From assembly GCA_022790685.1 (NCBI GenBank), contig JAAVXQ010000075.1, forward strand, positions 1 to 26,128: a stretch of 26,128 nt of DNA, written 5' to 3'. Position 1 is the stretch's first letter; the number at the start of each line of letters is the position of its first letter. This document shows positions 1-8,264 of this stretch, piece after piece. The position numbers and the translations under genes were made by a program. The stretch comes from Clostridia bacterium. Its GTDB lineage: Bacteria; Bacillota; Clostridia; TANB77; CAG-508. The notes under the pieces were generated by a model, which worked only from the letters and a program-made list of their open reading frames with translations, ran no database searches and was not told the origin of the DNA.

Positions 1-1
1 G

Positions 2-1660
2 GCTGGATTTGATATACCAGAAGATACTAAAGTATTAGTAGTAAGTGAAGAAGGAGTAGGAGACGATTATCCTTTTTCTAGAGAAAAATTAAGTCCTGTT
101 TTAGCATATTATAAAGTTAAAAATTCTGATGAAGGAATAGATTTAGCAGATAGATTAATAAAATTTGGAGGAATGGGACATTCAGCAGTAATCCATTCTG
201 AAGATGAGAATGTTATTTTAAAATTCTCAGAAACAGTAAAAACAGGTAGAATAATAATAAACTCTCCATCTACACATGGAGCAATAGGTGATATATATAA
301 TACTAATATGCCATCACTTACTTTAGGATGTGGTACATTTGGTAAAAATTCAACTACAGCTAATGTGTCATCAGTAAATCTAATAAATGTAAAAAGAGTT
401 GCTAAAAGGAGGGTTAATATGCAATGGTTTAAAGTTCCAGAAAAAATATATTTTGAAGCAGGATCTATTAGTTATTTAGAAAAAATGCCAGAAATCTCAA
501 GAGCATTTATAGTAACAGATCCATCAATGGTAGAATTTGGTTATGTAGATAAAATTTTATATCATTTAAGAAAAAGAGAAATTTATGCTCATGCTGAAAT
601 ATTCTCAGAAGTTGAACCAGATCCTTCTTTTGACACAATAAAAAAAGGTGTTGCAGCAATGAATAATTTCAAACCTGATGTTATAATTGCATTAGGTGGT
701 GGAAGTGCAATGGATGCAGCAAAAGGAATGTGGCTTTTCTATGAACATCCAGAAGCAGATGTTGAAGGATTAAAATTAAAATTTATGGATATTAGAAAAA
801 GAACATATAAGTTCCCAAAACTTGGAGAAAAATGCAAAATGGTATCAATACCTACAACTTCAGGAACTGGTTCAGAAGTAACATCATTTGCAGTTATTTC
901 AGATAAAGAAAAAAATATTAAATATCCACTTGCTGATTATGAATTAACACCAGATGTTGCAATAGTAGATCCAGATTTAGTTATGACATTACCTAAAAAG
1001 CTAACAGCAGACACAGGAATGGATGTTTTAACACATGCAATAGAAGCATATGTATCAGTTATGGCATCTGATTATACAGATGGTTTGGCTGAAAAAGCAA
1101 TAGAATTAGTTTTTGAATATTTACCAAAAGCTTATGAAAATGGATCAGATAAATTAGCAAGAGAAAAAATGCATAATGCAAGTTGTATTGCTGGTATGGC
1201 ATTTACAAATGCATTTTTAGGAGTAAATCACTCTATAGCACATAAATTAGGTGGAGAATATCATATCCCACATGGAAGAGCAAATGCAATTATATTACCT
1301 TATGTTATAAAATATAATGGAACAATGCCAACAAAATTTGTATCATGGCCAAAATATGAACATTATATAGCTGATGAGAGATATGCAAATATTGCAAAAA
1401 GATTAGGACTTTCAGCTTCTACAAAAGAAGAGGGAGTTATGAGTTTAGTAAAAGCGGTACAAGAGCTAAATAGTAAACTTGGTCAGCCTGCTTCACTTAA
1501 AGAATGTGGAATACCAGAAGATGAATTTATGGCAAAAATTGATATGCTTGCAGATAGAGCTTTTGAAGATCAATGTACAAACGTAAATCCAAGAGTTCCA
1601 CTAGTATCAGAAATAAAACAAATTTTAATAGATAGCTATTATGGAAATGAAATAAAATAG
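2..1660 (+). CDS. adhE: Bifunctional aldehyde-alcohol dehydrogenase AdhE, C-terminal part (5' end outside window)
   Basis: Fermentative enzyme that reduces acetyl-CoA to acetaldehyde and then ethanol with NADH, in the cytoplasm (AdhE forms filaments, spirosomes, in known cases). The frame is open from base 2, so the gene enters from the left; 552 residues are visible of a usual length near 870. The first ~120 residues are the end of the acetaldehyde dehydrogenase half (EKLSPVLAYYK, then LTLGCGTFGKNSTTANVSS), followed by the linker to the iron-type alcohol dehydrogenase, which opens at MQWFKVPEKIYFEAGS near base 419. Visible motifs are the NAD-binding GGGSAMDAAKGMW, PTTSGTGSEVTSFAV, and the metal-binding histidines in GMDVLTHAIEAY, NHSIAHKLG and HIPHGRANA. 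The frame is intact. An ATG at 173 lies inside the domain and is not the start. Identification is firm. Confidence 0.96.
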   Translation, partial: AGFDIPEDTKVLVVSEEGVGDDYPFSREKLSPVLAYYKVKNSDEGIDLADRLIKFGGMGHSAVIHSEDENVILKFSETVKTGRIIINSPSTHGAIGDIYNTNMPSLTLGCGTFGKNSTTANVSSVNLINVKRVAKRRVNMQWFKVPEKIYFEAGSISYLEKMPEISRAFIVTDPSMVEFGYVDKILYHLRKREIYAHAEIFSEVEPDPSFDTIKKGVAAMNNFKPDVIIALGGGSAMDAAKGMWLFYEHPEADVEGLKLKFMDIRKRTYKFPKLGEKCKMVSIPTTSGTGSEVTSFAVISDKEKNIKYPLADYELTPDVAIVDPDLVMTLPKKLTADTGMDVLTHAIEAYVSVMASDYTDGLAEKAIELVFEYLPKAYENGSDKLAREKMHNASCIAGMAFTNAFLGVNHSIAHKLGGEYHIPHGRANAIILPYVIKYNGTMPTKFVSWPKYEHYIADERYANIAKRLGLSASTKEEGVMSLVKAVQELNSKLGQPASLKECGIPEDEFMAKIDMLADRAFEDQCTNVNPRVPLVSEIKQILIDSYYGNEIK

Positions 1661-1678
1661 TTAATATAATAAGAAATG

Positions 1679-1712
1679 CACAGGAGAATTATTTCTCCTG
1701 TGTTTCATTTTC
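1679..1712 (+). terminator. Intrinsic terminator of adhE
   Basis: A perfect 10-bp stem (CACAGGAGAA / TTCTCCTGTG, 1679-1688 with 1693-1702) closes on a TTAT loop and is followed by a T-rich tract (TTTCATTTTC), 19 bases after the adhE stop. Confidence 0.9.
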
Positions 1713-1731
1713 GTAACTTTTGTAACAATTA

Positions 1732-1771
1732 TTGACAAAATTTACAAAATATTATAAAAAAGTGATATAGT
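1732..1771 (+). promoter_or_regulatory. Probable SigA-type promoter of the TM2-domain gene
   Basis: TTGACA lies at 1732-1737 and TATAAA at 1753-1758 (15-base spacer). An overlapping alternative is TTTACA at 1741-1746 with an extended -10, TGaTATAGT, ending at 1771 (19-base spacer). Which pair is used cannot be told from sequence. The ribosome binding site AGGAGA follows at about 1784. Confidence 0.6.
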
Positions 1772-1798
1772 AAAAAGGGATAAAGGAGAGAACAAAAG

Positions 1799-2086
1799 AT
1801 GGAAGAAAATAAAAGTACAAAAAATAGATATACAACATTAATGTTATGTTGGTTTTTAGGTTTTTTAGGTGTACATCGTATGTATACAGGAAAACTTGCA
1901 ACAGGATTTTTTATGGCATATGGAACAATAGCTGGAGCAGCTTTAATGTTTGTAAATGTAGCATTAGGATTATCAATGTTTACAATAGTAGGAGCTGCAG
2001 TTGTAAATGACTTTATACTTATTTTAACAAAGAATTTTCAAGATTGTTATGGAAAAGATGTTGCTTTAGATAGAGTAAACAAATAA
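1799..2086 (+). CDS. TM2-domain small membrane protein
   Basis: This 95-residue protein has a polar N-terminus and two hydrophobic segments. The first begins LCWFLGFLGVHRMYTG, the typical opening of the TM2 domain (a helix, then a G-x-H-x-x-Y turn, then a second helix). The second half (AGAALMFVNVALGLSMFTIV and on to NDFILILTKNF) is hydrophobic and probably spans the membrane once or twice more. The start is fixed by the AGGAGA Shine-Dalgarno ten bases upstream. It is a single-gene unit with its own promoter and terminator. TM2 proteins occur in many bacteria but have no agreed molecular role, so no function is assigned. Confidence 0.85.
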   Translation: MEENKSTKNRYTTLMLCWFLGFLGVHRMYTGKLATGFFMAYGTIAGAALMFVNVALGLSMFTIVGAAVVNDFILILTKNFQDCYGKDVALDRVNK

Positions 2087-2100
2087 ATAATAAATATACA

Positions 2101-2128
2101 AAAGCAGGTCTATTTAACCTGCTTTTTA
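2101..2128 (+). terminator. Intrinsic terminator of the TM2-domain gene
   Basis: AAAGCAGGT (2101-2109) pairs with ACCTGCTTT (2117-2125) across a 7-base loop, and the T run continues after the stem. Confidence 0.88.
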
Positions 2129-2158
2129 TATATAAATAATAAAGGGGGATTTTATAAA

Positions 2159-2836
2159 ATGGCAGAAGATGAGAACAAAAAAATTAATATTGATGCAGAA
2201 GATTTAAAAAATCAAGCAAAGGACACAGCAAAACAAGTTAAAGATACTATTAAAGATGTTGACTTTAAAAATGATACAAAAGAAGCAACAGGTCTTGTAA
2301 AAGAAATGTTTAGTAATCCTTTTGAAGCTGTAAGAAGAGTTGCAAATGAAGAAGATAATGCATTTAAAAAATCAATAGTAATAATGATTATCTTCATAGC
2401 TGCAAGTGTTTTATATAAAGTGATATCACTTGTTAAGTATGGAAGCTTTAGTAGACTTGGAAGTAATATAATGGGATTAGTAGCATCTTTCTTACATCCT
2501 ATATTTTATATTGCAGTACCTGCTGTAATAATATTAATTATGAATAAAAATAATAAAAAATCATTACCAGTAGTTATTTCTACTTTAGTAACAGCAGCTG
2601 TACCAATGGTTATATCAGAAGTAATTGATGTATTAGAAGGAATAGTAGGAGCAATAAGATTAATTTCATCACCAATTTCAACTGGATTATCAGCAATAGC
2701 AATGATACTTACATATTATGGAATAAAAGAATTATTTGCAGAAGATGATGATGCAAAATCAATAAAGATATTTGCTATTATAAAAATTTTAGCAGCTTTT
2801 ATATTTTATCTTTTAAGTTCAGCAGGAATATATTAA
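2159..2836 (+). CDS. Multi-pass membrane protein, Yip1-like, with a charged amphipathic N-terminus
   Basis: In this 225-residue protein, residues 1-45 are highly charged and Lys/Asp-rich (DLKNQAKDTAKQVKDTIKD) and probably form an amphipathic helix or coiled coil in the cytoplasm. A short segment, MFSNPFEAVRRVANEED, resembles the phrase that precedes the first helix in Yip1/DUF-type membrane proteins. About five hydrophobic segments follow (roughly residues 71-90, 103-130, 137-156, 165-190 and 203-223). The Shine-Dalgarno is an unusual run of five G (2144-2148) ten bases before the ATG. No separate promoter was found, so read-through from the TM2 gene or a weak promoter in the gap is possible. 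The Yip1 assignment rests on overall layout and is tentative; function unknown. Confidence 0.7.
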   Translation: MAEDENKKINIDAEDLKNQAKDTAKQVKDTIKDVDFKNDTKEATGLVKEMFSNPFEAVRRVANEEDNAFKKSIVIMIIFIAASVLYKVISLVKYGSFSRLGSNIMGLVASFLHPIFYIAVPAVIILIMNKNNKKSLPVVISTLVTAAVPMVISEVIDVLEGIVGAIRLISSPISTGLSAIAMILTYYGIKELFAEDDDAKSIKIFAIIKILAAFIFYLLSSAGIY

Positions 2837-2853
2837 AATTAAATCAATTTAAA

Positions 2854-2900
2854 GACAAAAAAAGCAAGTGCCTAAAACAACTTGCTTTTTTTGTCTTTTT
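2854..2900. terminator. Strong, probably bidirectional terminator between convergent genes
   Basis: A perfect 16-bp stem (2854-2869 with 2880-2895; core GACAAAAAAAGCAAG) has a 10-base loop and is followed on the + strand by a long T run. The convergent gene ending at 2973 reads into it from the other side, where the arm itself supplies a U-rich stretch. Confidence 0.85.
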
Positions 2901-2972
2901 TTATTATTAATCAGATATATAAATTTTATAAAATTAGAATTTAATGTATTAATTATTGTAATTTAAATTAAT

Positions 2973-3812
2973 TTATAACCAAGTTATATCACTTACAAAA
3001 ATCACTTCACAAGCACTATCACCAGTATCATCTCTACTTATACTAGATTCTAAACGTAAAAAGGAATTTTTATAAGAAGCTGTTACATTAACTAAAAAAC
3101 CATCAATTTTTATAAAATCATCTTTTTTAATTTTTTTCATTTTATTTAAAACATCACGAGATTTTGGTATTAAATGATTGTTCGAAGAATGAGTATCTAT
3201 GTAGGTACTATCATTTTTTAATATTTGTGAAAAATCACCAGTAATTTCGTAATTTAAGAATCTATCACCTTCGTGTGAAAAAGTAATTTGACTGTTATTT
3301 TTATTCATACTCAAAACTCCCCAAGATATGCCAACATCTATAGGAGAAATTCTATCATAAATAGAATCGCTTACATAATGATATGTTGAAACAACTCTTC
3401 CAGAAATTGAGTAGGTATATAAATAATCAATTTTCATGGATACACTATTTAAATTGTCAGTTCTGGAACCAGAAGCTTCTTTTTGAATAGGAGCTGGAAG
3501 GTTTTGTTTAGATAAAGGATGAGAATAGGCTTTTCTTATATTAAAAGGAATATAAGAAAGCATAAGAATTAAAGCAATAATTGTTAATATTATTTTTATT
3601 TTTTTTATCAAAAGGTTATGTTTTTCATCAGGTGATAGCTTAGTATCCTTTTCACTTTTTATTCTCAATTTTTTCTCTTTATTAATTGCTTTTTCAGCTT
3701 CCATTTTTTTCTTAAAATTCAATTTTCCAACTTCTTTTTTAAAAGTTTTTTCATTAATTTGGCCAGACTCTAATAATTCTTGCCACTCTTTTATTTCCTT
3801 CTCATAATCCAT
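2973..3812 (-). CDS. Membrane-anchored protein with a SHOCT-like N-terminus and a conserved extracytoplasmic domain of unknown function
   Basis: Residues 1-28 (EWQELLESGQINEKTFKKEV) resemble the SHOCT motif, a short helical tail found on many membrane and extracytoplasmic proteins. A Lys/Glu-rich stretch follows, then one transmembrane helix (about residues 69-89, IKIILTIIALILMLSYIPF), then a soluble C-terminal domain of about 180 residues. That domain carries SGRVVSTYHY, ISPIDVGISWG, SSNNHLIPKS, IKIDGFLVN and a closing SRDDTGDSACEVIFV. From memory, this order of motifs (WG, SNNHLIP, GFLV, DTG-x-x-ACE) recurs in uncharacterised proteins of distant bacteria, but I cannot name the family. The start has an AGGAA site eight bases upstream. 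It is a lone gene, divergent from gatC and convergent with the preceding membrane gene. Function unknown. Confidence 0.8.
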   Translation of the reverse strand: MDYEKEIKEWQELLESGQINEKTFKKEVGKLNFKKKMEAEKAINKEKKLRIKSEKDTKLSPDEKHNLLIKKIKIILTIIALILMLSYIPFNIRKAYSHPLSKQNLPAPIQKEASGSRTDNLNSVSMKIDYLYTYSISGRVVSTYHYVSDSIYDRISPIDVGISWGVLSMNKNNSQITFSHEGDRFLNYEITGDFSQILKNDSTYIDTHSSNNHLIPKSRDVLNKMKKIKKDDFIKIDGFLVNVTASYKNSFLRLESSISRDDTGDSACEVIFVSDITWL

Positions 3813-3843
3813 TTTTTATATTCCTAACATTTAACTTATTAAA

Positions 3844-3872
3844 ATTATATCATTAACTATTTTTTTATTCTA
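3844..3872 (-). promoter_or_regulatory. Probable promoter of the 2973-3812 gene (extended -10)
   Basis: On the minus strand an extended -10, TGaTATAAT, sits at 3852-3844. The -35 at the 17-base position (TAGAAT) is poor, as is usual for extended -10 promoters. The start codon is about 30 bases downstream. Confidence 0.55.
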
Positions 3873-3905
3873 TAACTTATTTATAAATAAATATACATAA
3901 ATTTC

Positions 3906-3934
3906 TTGTTTTTTTTCCGATTTCGTTATATAAT
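3906..3934 (+). promoter_or_regulatory. Promoter of the gat operon
   Basis: TTGTTT at 3906-3911 and a consensus TATAAT at 3929-3934 are separated by 17 bases. The GAGGAG site and the gatC ATG follow within 31 bases. Confidence 0.75.
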
Positions 3935-3964
3935 TTTACATTATTATAGAGAGGAGATATTGCC

Positions 3965-4252
3965 ATGGCAATTAGTAAAGAAGAAGTTATGCATATCGCA
4001 AAACTTGCAAGTTTAAATCTTTCTGAAGAAGAGATAGAAAAATATACTGGTGATATGAAAGAAATATTAGAATTTGCTAATATGATTAACAATGTTAATA
4101 CAGAAGGAACAGAAGAAACAATAGCTTCAAATAAAAATTCAAATGTATTTAGAAAAGATGAAGTAGTAAATTTTGAAAATAGAGAGCTTTTATTAAAAAA
4201 TGCTCCAAGCCAAGATGAAGGAATGTTTAGAATACCAAAAGTAATAAATTAG
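3965..4252 (+). CDS. gatC: Asp-tRNA(Asn)/Glu-tRNA(Gln) amidotransferase subunit C
   Basis: Small scaffold subunit (95 residues, normal length) of the GatCAB complex, which converts Glu-tRNA(Gln) to Gln-tRNA(Gln) and/or Asp-tRNA(Asn) to Asn-tRNA(Asn). It wraps around and stabilises GatA. The N-terminus ISKEEVMHIAKLASLNLSEE and the end RKDEVV...LLKNAPSQDEGMFRIPKVI are diagnostic. The Shine-Dalgarno GAGGAG is eight bases before the ATG. First gene of a four-gene operon, followed after ten bases by a HAD-type phosphatase and then by gatA and gatB. Confidence 0.95.
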   Translation: MAISKEEVMHIAKLASLNLSEEEIEKYTGDMKEILEFANMINNVNTEGTEETIASNKNSNVFRKDEVVNFENRELLLKNAPSQDEGMFRIPKVIN

Positions 4253-4262
4253 GAGAAAATAG

Positions 4263-4865
4263 ATGATAATAGGAATTGATATAGACGATACAATAACAGA
4301 TACATATGAAGTTACCTTTAATTATGCTCAAGATTATACAATAAATGTTTTAAAAAGAGATGGACAAATACATGAAATAGATTGTAATACACATATGTAT
4401 GCTAAAAGTTTATGTGGGTGGAAAGATGATGAAGATATAGATTTTTTTAGAATGTATTATGAAAGAATAATTAATGAAACAAAGCCTAAAACTCTTGCTT
4501 TAGAATATTTAAATAAACTACATGAGGACGGAAATAAAATTGTAATTATAACAGCAAGATGGGAAACCGATTATATAGATGTAAAGAAACTTACTGAAGA
4601 ATGGATAAAAAAGTATAATATCCCATGCGATAAATTAATTATTAATGCTGAAAATAAAGGTGTAGCAGCATTAGAAGAAAATGTTGATGTATTTATAGAT
4701 GATAGTTATAGAAACTGTAAGGCTATATCAAATTTAGGAATTAAAACTTATATAATGGATACAAGAGTAAATAGAAATTTAAATGATGAGAAAATAAAAA
4801 GAGTATACTCTTGGCCACATTTTTATAAAGAATTAGAAGAATATAAAAAGGAGGCAAATAAATAA
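4263..4865 (+). CDS. HAD-superfamily 5'-nucleotidase-like phosphatase (NT5C type) inside the gat operon
   Basis: This is a 200-residue HAD hydrolase with all four catalytic motifs: DIDDTITD (nucleophile D6, acid D8), VIITAR (T97), a lysine near 132 (ENKGVAAL) and VFIDDS (D146/D147). The short cap inserted after motif I and the overall size fit the 5'(3')-deoxyribonucleotidase type C family found in bacteria and phages. The likely reaction is dephosphorylation of a (deoxy)nucleoside monophosphate, but substrate cannot be read from sequence. It is translationally packed between gatC (10-base gap) and gatA, whose ATG follows its stop codon directly and whose AAAAGGAGG site lies within its last codons. 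The placement is odd for GatCAB operons. A link to tRNA amidation is not established; it may simply share the promoter. Confidence 0.82.
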   Translation: MIIGIDIDDTITDTYEVTFNYAQDYTINVLKRDGQIHEIDCNTHMYAKSLCGWKDDEDIDFFRMYYERIINETKPKTLALEYLNKLHEDGNKIVIITARWETDYIDVKKLTEEWIKKYNIPCDKLIINAENKGVAALEENVDVFIDDSYRNCKAISNLGIKTYIMDTRVNRNLNDEKIKRVYSWPHFYKELEEYKKEANK

Positions 4866-6341
4866 ATGGAACTTTATGAATATACAGTACATGAGCTTGT
4901 AGAGAAGCTTGAAAAAGGAGAAGTAACTTCAGAAGAGATTACAAGAAGTTATTTAGATAGAATAAAAGAAAAAGATATATATGTAAAAGCATATATAACT
5001 GTATTAGAAGATGAAGCTATAAAAAAAGCAAGAGAAGTTGATGAAGCAAGAAAAAGCGGAAAAAGTGTAAGTAAATATGCAGGAATACCAATTGGAATTA
5101 AAGATAATATGTGTATAGAAGGAACGAAAACAACTTGTAGTTCAAAAATGTTAGAAAATTTTATAGCTCCATATAATGCAACAGTTATAGAAAAATTAAA
5201 TAGTCATGATATGGTGTATTTAGGAAAACTAAATATGGATGAATTTGCAATGGGAAGCTCAACAGAGCACTCAGCATTTTTTAAAACACATAATCCATGG
5301 GATTTAGATAGAGTACCTGGAGGAAGTTCGGGAGGAAGTGCTGCAGCAGTAGCAGCAGAAATAGCACCTTGGACTTTGGGTAGTGATACAGGAGGAAGTA
5401 TTCGTCAACCAGCATCTCTTTGTGGTGTAGTTGGACTTAAACCAACTTATGGTTTAGTATCAAGATATGGACTAGTTGCTTTTGCATCATCTCTTGATCA
5501 AATAGGTCCATTGACTAAAGACGTTACAGATTCTGCTATACTTTTAAACTTAATCGCTGGTCATGATGAAAAAGATTCTACATCATTAAATTTAGAGACA
5601 AAAGATTATACAAAAGCTTTAATAAATGATGTAAAAGGAATGAAAATCGGACTTCCAAAAGAATACATAGGAGAGGGAGTAAATGAAGAAGTAAAAAAAT
5701 CAATATTAGATGTAGCTAAAAAATATGAAGAAATGGGAGCTATAGTTGAAGAATGTTCGTTTGATGTTGGAAAATATGCAACTTCTGTTTATTATATTAT
5801 TGCTGATGCAGAGGCAAGCTCAAATTTAGGAAGATTTGATGGCATTCGTTATGGATATAGGAGTGAAAAATTTGATAATTTAAAAGATATTTATAAAAAT
5901 TCAAGAAGTGAAGGCTTTGGAGAAGAAGTAAAAAGGAGAATAATGGTAGGAACTTATGTACTTTCTTCAGGATATTATGATGCTTATTATAAAAAAGCAC
6001 AAAGAGTTAGAACAGTTATCAAAAATGCATATAATGAATTATTTAATAAATATGATTTATTATTAACTCCAACTTCACCAACAACAGCATTTAAAATGGG
6101 TGAAAAGTCAGATAATCCATTGGAAATGTATTTGGCTGATATTTGTACAGTTCCAGTAAACATTGGCGGATTACCAGGTATGAGTATTCCTTGTGGCTTA
6201 GATAGTAAAGGATTACCAATTAGTTTTCAATTAATATCAAAAGCATTTAACGAAGAAGCTATTTTTAGAGCTGCATATACATATGAGCAAAATACAAACT
6301 TTAGAGAAAATAAACCAAGCTTTAAAGGAGGAAATGACTAA
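4866..6341 (+). CDS. gatA: Asp-tRNA(Asn)/Glu-tRNA(Gln) amidotransferase subunit A
   Basis: Glutaminase subunit of GatCAB: it releases ammonia from glutamine and passes it to GatB. With 491 residues it has the usual length and carries the amidase-signature Ser-cisSer-Lys triad at K79 (GIPIGIKDNM), S154 (PGGSSGGSAAAVAAE) and S178 (LGSDTGGSIRQPAS), the same numbering I recall for the Staphylococcus aureus enzyme. The glycine-rich signature and GLKPTYGLVSRYG are intact. Translation is probably coupled to the upstream nucleotidase gene (TAA immediately followed by ATG) and overlaps gatB by one base (TAATG). Confidence 0.97.
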   Translation: MELYEYTVHELVEKLEKGEVTSEEITRSYLDRIKEKDIYVKAYITVLEDEAIKKAREVDEARKSGKSVSKYAGIPIGIKDNMCIEGTKTTCSSKMLENFIAPYNATVIEKLNSHDMVYLGKLNMDEFAMGSSTEHSAFFKTHNPWDLDRVPGGSSGGSAAAVAAEIAPWTLGSDTGGSIRQPASLCGVVGLKPTYGLVSRYGLVAFASSLDQIGPLTKDVTDSAILLNLIAGHDEKDSTSLNLETKDYTKALINDVKGMKIGLPKEYIGEGVNEEVKKSILDVAKKYEEMGAIVEECSFDVGKYATSVYYIIADAEASSNLGRFDGIRYGYRSEKFDNLKDIYKNSRSEGFGEEVKRRIMVGTYVLSSGYYDAYYKKAQRVRTVIKNAYNELFNKYDLLLTPTSPTTAFKMGEKSDNPLEMYLADICTVPVNIGGLPGMSIPCGLDSKGLPISFQLISKAFNEEAIFRAAYTYEQNTNFRENKPSFKGGND

Positions 6342-7783
6342 TGGCAAAAGAAGATTATGAAGTAGTTATAGGATTAGAAGTTCATTGTGAACTTTCAACA
6401 AAAACAAAAATATTTTGTTCATGTTCAACAGAATTTGGTGGAGAGCCAAATACACATTGCTGTCCAATATGTATGGCAATGCCAGGAACATTACCAGTTT
6501 TAAATGAAAAAGTAGTGGAATATGCAGTAAAAGCAGGACTTGCCACAAACTGTAGTATAGAAAAGAATAGTAAAAACGATAGAAAAAATTACTTTTATCC
6601 AGATCTTCCAAAAGCATATCAAATATCACAATTTGATAAACCCTTATGTTATGAAGGATATGTAAATATTGTGGCAGAAGACGGAGAAGAAAAGAGAATT
6701 GGAATTGAAAGAATCCATATAGAAGAAGATGCTGGAAAATTAAATCATGATGAATATGGAAGAGGAAGCTTTGTGGATTTAAACAGAGCTGGAGTTCCAT
6801 TAATAGAAGTTGTATCAAGACCAGATATGAGAAGTAGCAAAGAAGTTGAAGCTTATATGCGAAAAATAAAATCAATTTTCGAATATATAGAAGTATCTGA
6901 TTGTAAAATGCAAGAAGGTTCTTTAAGAGCAGATGTTAATGTTTCTGTTAGAAAAAAAGGTGATAGTAAATTTGGAACTAGAACAGAAATGAAAAATATG
7001 AATTCTTTTAGAAGCATTGTAAGAGCTATTGAATACGAATCAGAAAGACAAATAGAAGAAATAGAAGCTGGAAATACAATTGTACAAGAAACTTTAAGAT
7101 GGGATGACATATCAGGAAAAACTTTTCCAATGAGAGATAAAGAAGATGCTCAAGACTATAGATATTTTCCAGAGCCAGATTTAGTTTCAATTAACTTATC
7201 AGATGAATATATTGAAAATATTAGAAAAGAATTACCAGAACTTCCAGAAAGCAGAAGAAAAAGATATATAGAAGAGTATGAGCTAACAGAAAAAGCAGCT
7301 AATTTTGTTACATCATCAAAATATTTTTCTAATCTTTTTGAAGAGGCAATAGAAGTTTGCAAAAATCCTAAAATAGTAAGTAATTTAATAATGTCTGATA
7401 TAGCAAGAATAGTAAATGAACGAGAAGAAGAACCAGATCAAATTAAATTTACGGGAAAGGAATTAGGGGAATTAGTTACTTTAATAGATAAAGGAACTAT
7501 TAGCTCTGCTATTGCAAAAAAAGTTTTAGAAGAATTATTTAATGAAGTTAAAATGCCAAGCAAAATTATTGAAGAAAAAGGCTGGATACAAATTTCAGAT
7601 GAAAATGCAATTAAGGAAGTTGTAATGAAAGTATTAGAAAATAATCCTCAATCAATTGCAGATTATAAAGCTGGAAAAGATAAAGCTCTAGGATTTTTAG
7701 TAGGTCAAGCTATGAAAGAAACAAAAGGAAAAGCAAATCCTGGATTATTAAATAAAATGTTTTTAGAAGAACTAAGTAAATAA
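6341..7783 (+). CDS. gatB: Asp-tRNA(Asn)/Glu-tRNA(Gln) amidotransferase subunit B
   Basis: Kinase/transamidase subunit that activates the carboxylate of mischarged Glu- or Asp-tRNA with ATP and adds ammonia. 480 residues, normal length. Visible are YEVVIGLEVHCELST at the start, the zinc-binding cysteines C26/C28 and C41/C44 (FCSCSTEF, HCCPICMAMPGT), the active-site IGIERIHIEEDAGKL, then the helical and YqeY-like tRNA-binding tail ending in DKALGFLVGQAMKETKGKANP. Shine-Dalgarno AAAGGAGG at 6323-6330. Whether the complex works on Glu-tRNA(Gln), Asp-tRNA(Asn) or both depends on which aminoacyl-tRNA synthetases the genome has. Confidence 0.97.
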   Translation: MAKEDYEVVIGLEVHCELSTKTKIFCSCSTEFGGEPNTHCCPICMAMPGTLPVLNEKVVEYAVKAGLATNCSIEKNSKNDRKNYFYPDLPKAYQISQFDKPLCYEGYVNIVAEDGEEKRIGIERIHIEEDAGKLNHDEYGRGSFVDLNRAGVPLIEVVSRPDMRSSKEVEAYMRKIKSIFEYIEVSDCKMQEGSLRADVNVSVRKKGDSKFGTRTEMKNMNSFRSIVRAIEYESERQIEEIEAGNTIVQETLRWDDISGKTFPMRDKEDAQDYRYFPEPDLVSINLSDEYIENIRKELPELPESRRKRYIEEYELTEKAANFVTSSKYFSNLFEEAIEVCKNPKIVSNLIMSDIARIVNEREEEPDQIKFTGKELGELVTLIDKGTISSAIAKKVLEELFNEVKMPSKIIEEKGWIQISDENAIKEVVMKVLENNPQSIADYKAGKDKALGFLVGQAMKETKGKANPGLLNKMFLEELSK

Positions 7784-7790
7784 AATAAAA

Positions 7791-7835
7791 AAAAGCAACT
7801 TTTATAATTATATAAACTATAAAAGTTGTTTTTTT
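7791..7835. terminator. Bidirectional terminator closing the gat operon
   Basis: CAACTTTTATA (7796-7806) pairs with TATAAAAGTTG (7818-7828). The stem extends through a G-T pair into flanking A4/T4, giving A and T runs on both sides. It serves gatB on + and the small membrane gene ending at 7907 on -. Confidence 0.85.
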
Positions 7836-7906
7836 ATTGCATAGAAAATTATCCTAAAGTAAAGAAAAATTCTTCATAAGATAAATATAAAAAATAGTTT
7901 AACTTT

Positions 7907-8164
7907 TTATTTTTCATTAATATATTTAGAAAAGAAAACCATACAAATAAAAGAAAATATGTACATTAAAAGCCCTGCCCTGAATATTAACACACTACAT
8001 TCTAATATACATTTTGATATATAGAATTCTTTATATAAATATAAAAAGAAAGCAGCTAGAATACAAATGAAAAGAGATATTGTTTCAAATACTTTAAATA
8101 TATGAATAGCCTTCTTATCCAAAGCTTTTAAATTTAATTTATATTTACCTGAAAAATTATTCAT
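7907..8164 (-). CDS. Small membrane protein of unknown function
   Basis: This 85-residue protein has a basic N-terminus (NNFSGKYKLNLKALDKKAIH) and two hydrophobic helices, about residues 27-45 (TISLFICILAAFFLYLY) and 58-79 (SVLIFRAGLLMYIFSFICMVFF), joined by a short loop with two cysteines. I recognise no family. It is likely a real gene: a good GGAGGT site (8171-8176) lies six bases before the ATG, a promoter sits at 8195-8223, and the bidirectional hairpin at 7791-7835 closes it. It lies downstream of rpsT in the same direction but is separated by terminator-like hairpins, so it is probably transcribed on its own. Confidence 0.7.
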   Translation of the reverse strand: MNNFSGKYKLNLKALDKKAIHIFKVFETISLFICILAAFFLYLYKEFYISKCILECSVLIFRAGLLMYIFSFICMVFFSKYINEK

Positions 8165-8194
8165 AGACTAACCTCCAAAAATATATCTATTTAC

Positions 8195-8223
8195 ATATTA
8201 GCATTTTAAAGCTTCTAAAACAA
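8195..8223 (-). promoter_or_regulatory. Promoter of the small membrane protein gene
   Basis: On the minus strand TTGTTT (8223-8218), a 17-base spacer and an extended -10, TGcTAATAT (TAATAT at 8200-8195). Confidence 0.65.
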
Positions 8224-8264
8224 TGGAAATTTATGTAAAATTAAGTTTGAAGGGCAAAATTAAA

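Noticed and set aside
6366..6875. A 169-codon open frame on the minus strand inside gatB, and similar minus-strand frames in gatA, tagO, rimO and the AAA gene.
   Set aside because: They lie antisense to clear genes, have Leu/Phe/His-rich compositions that mirror the AT-rich sense codons, and have no ribosome binding sites or family motifs.
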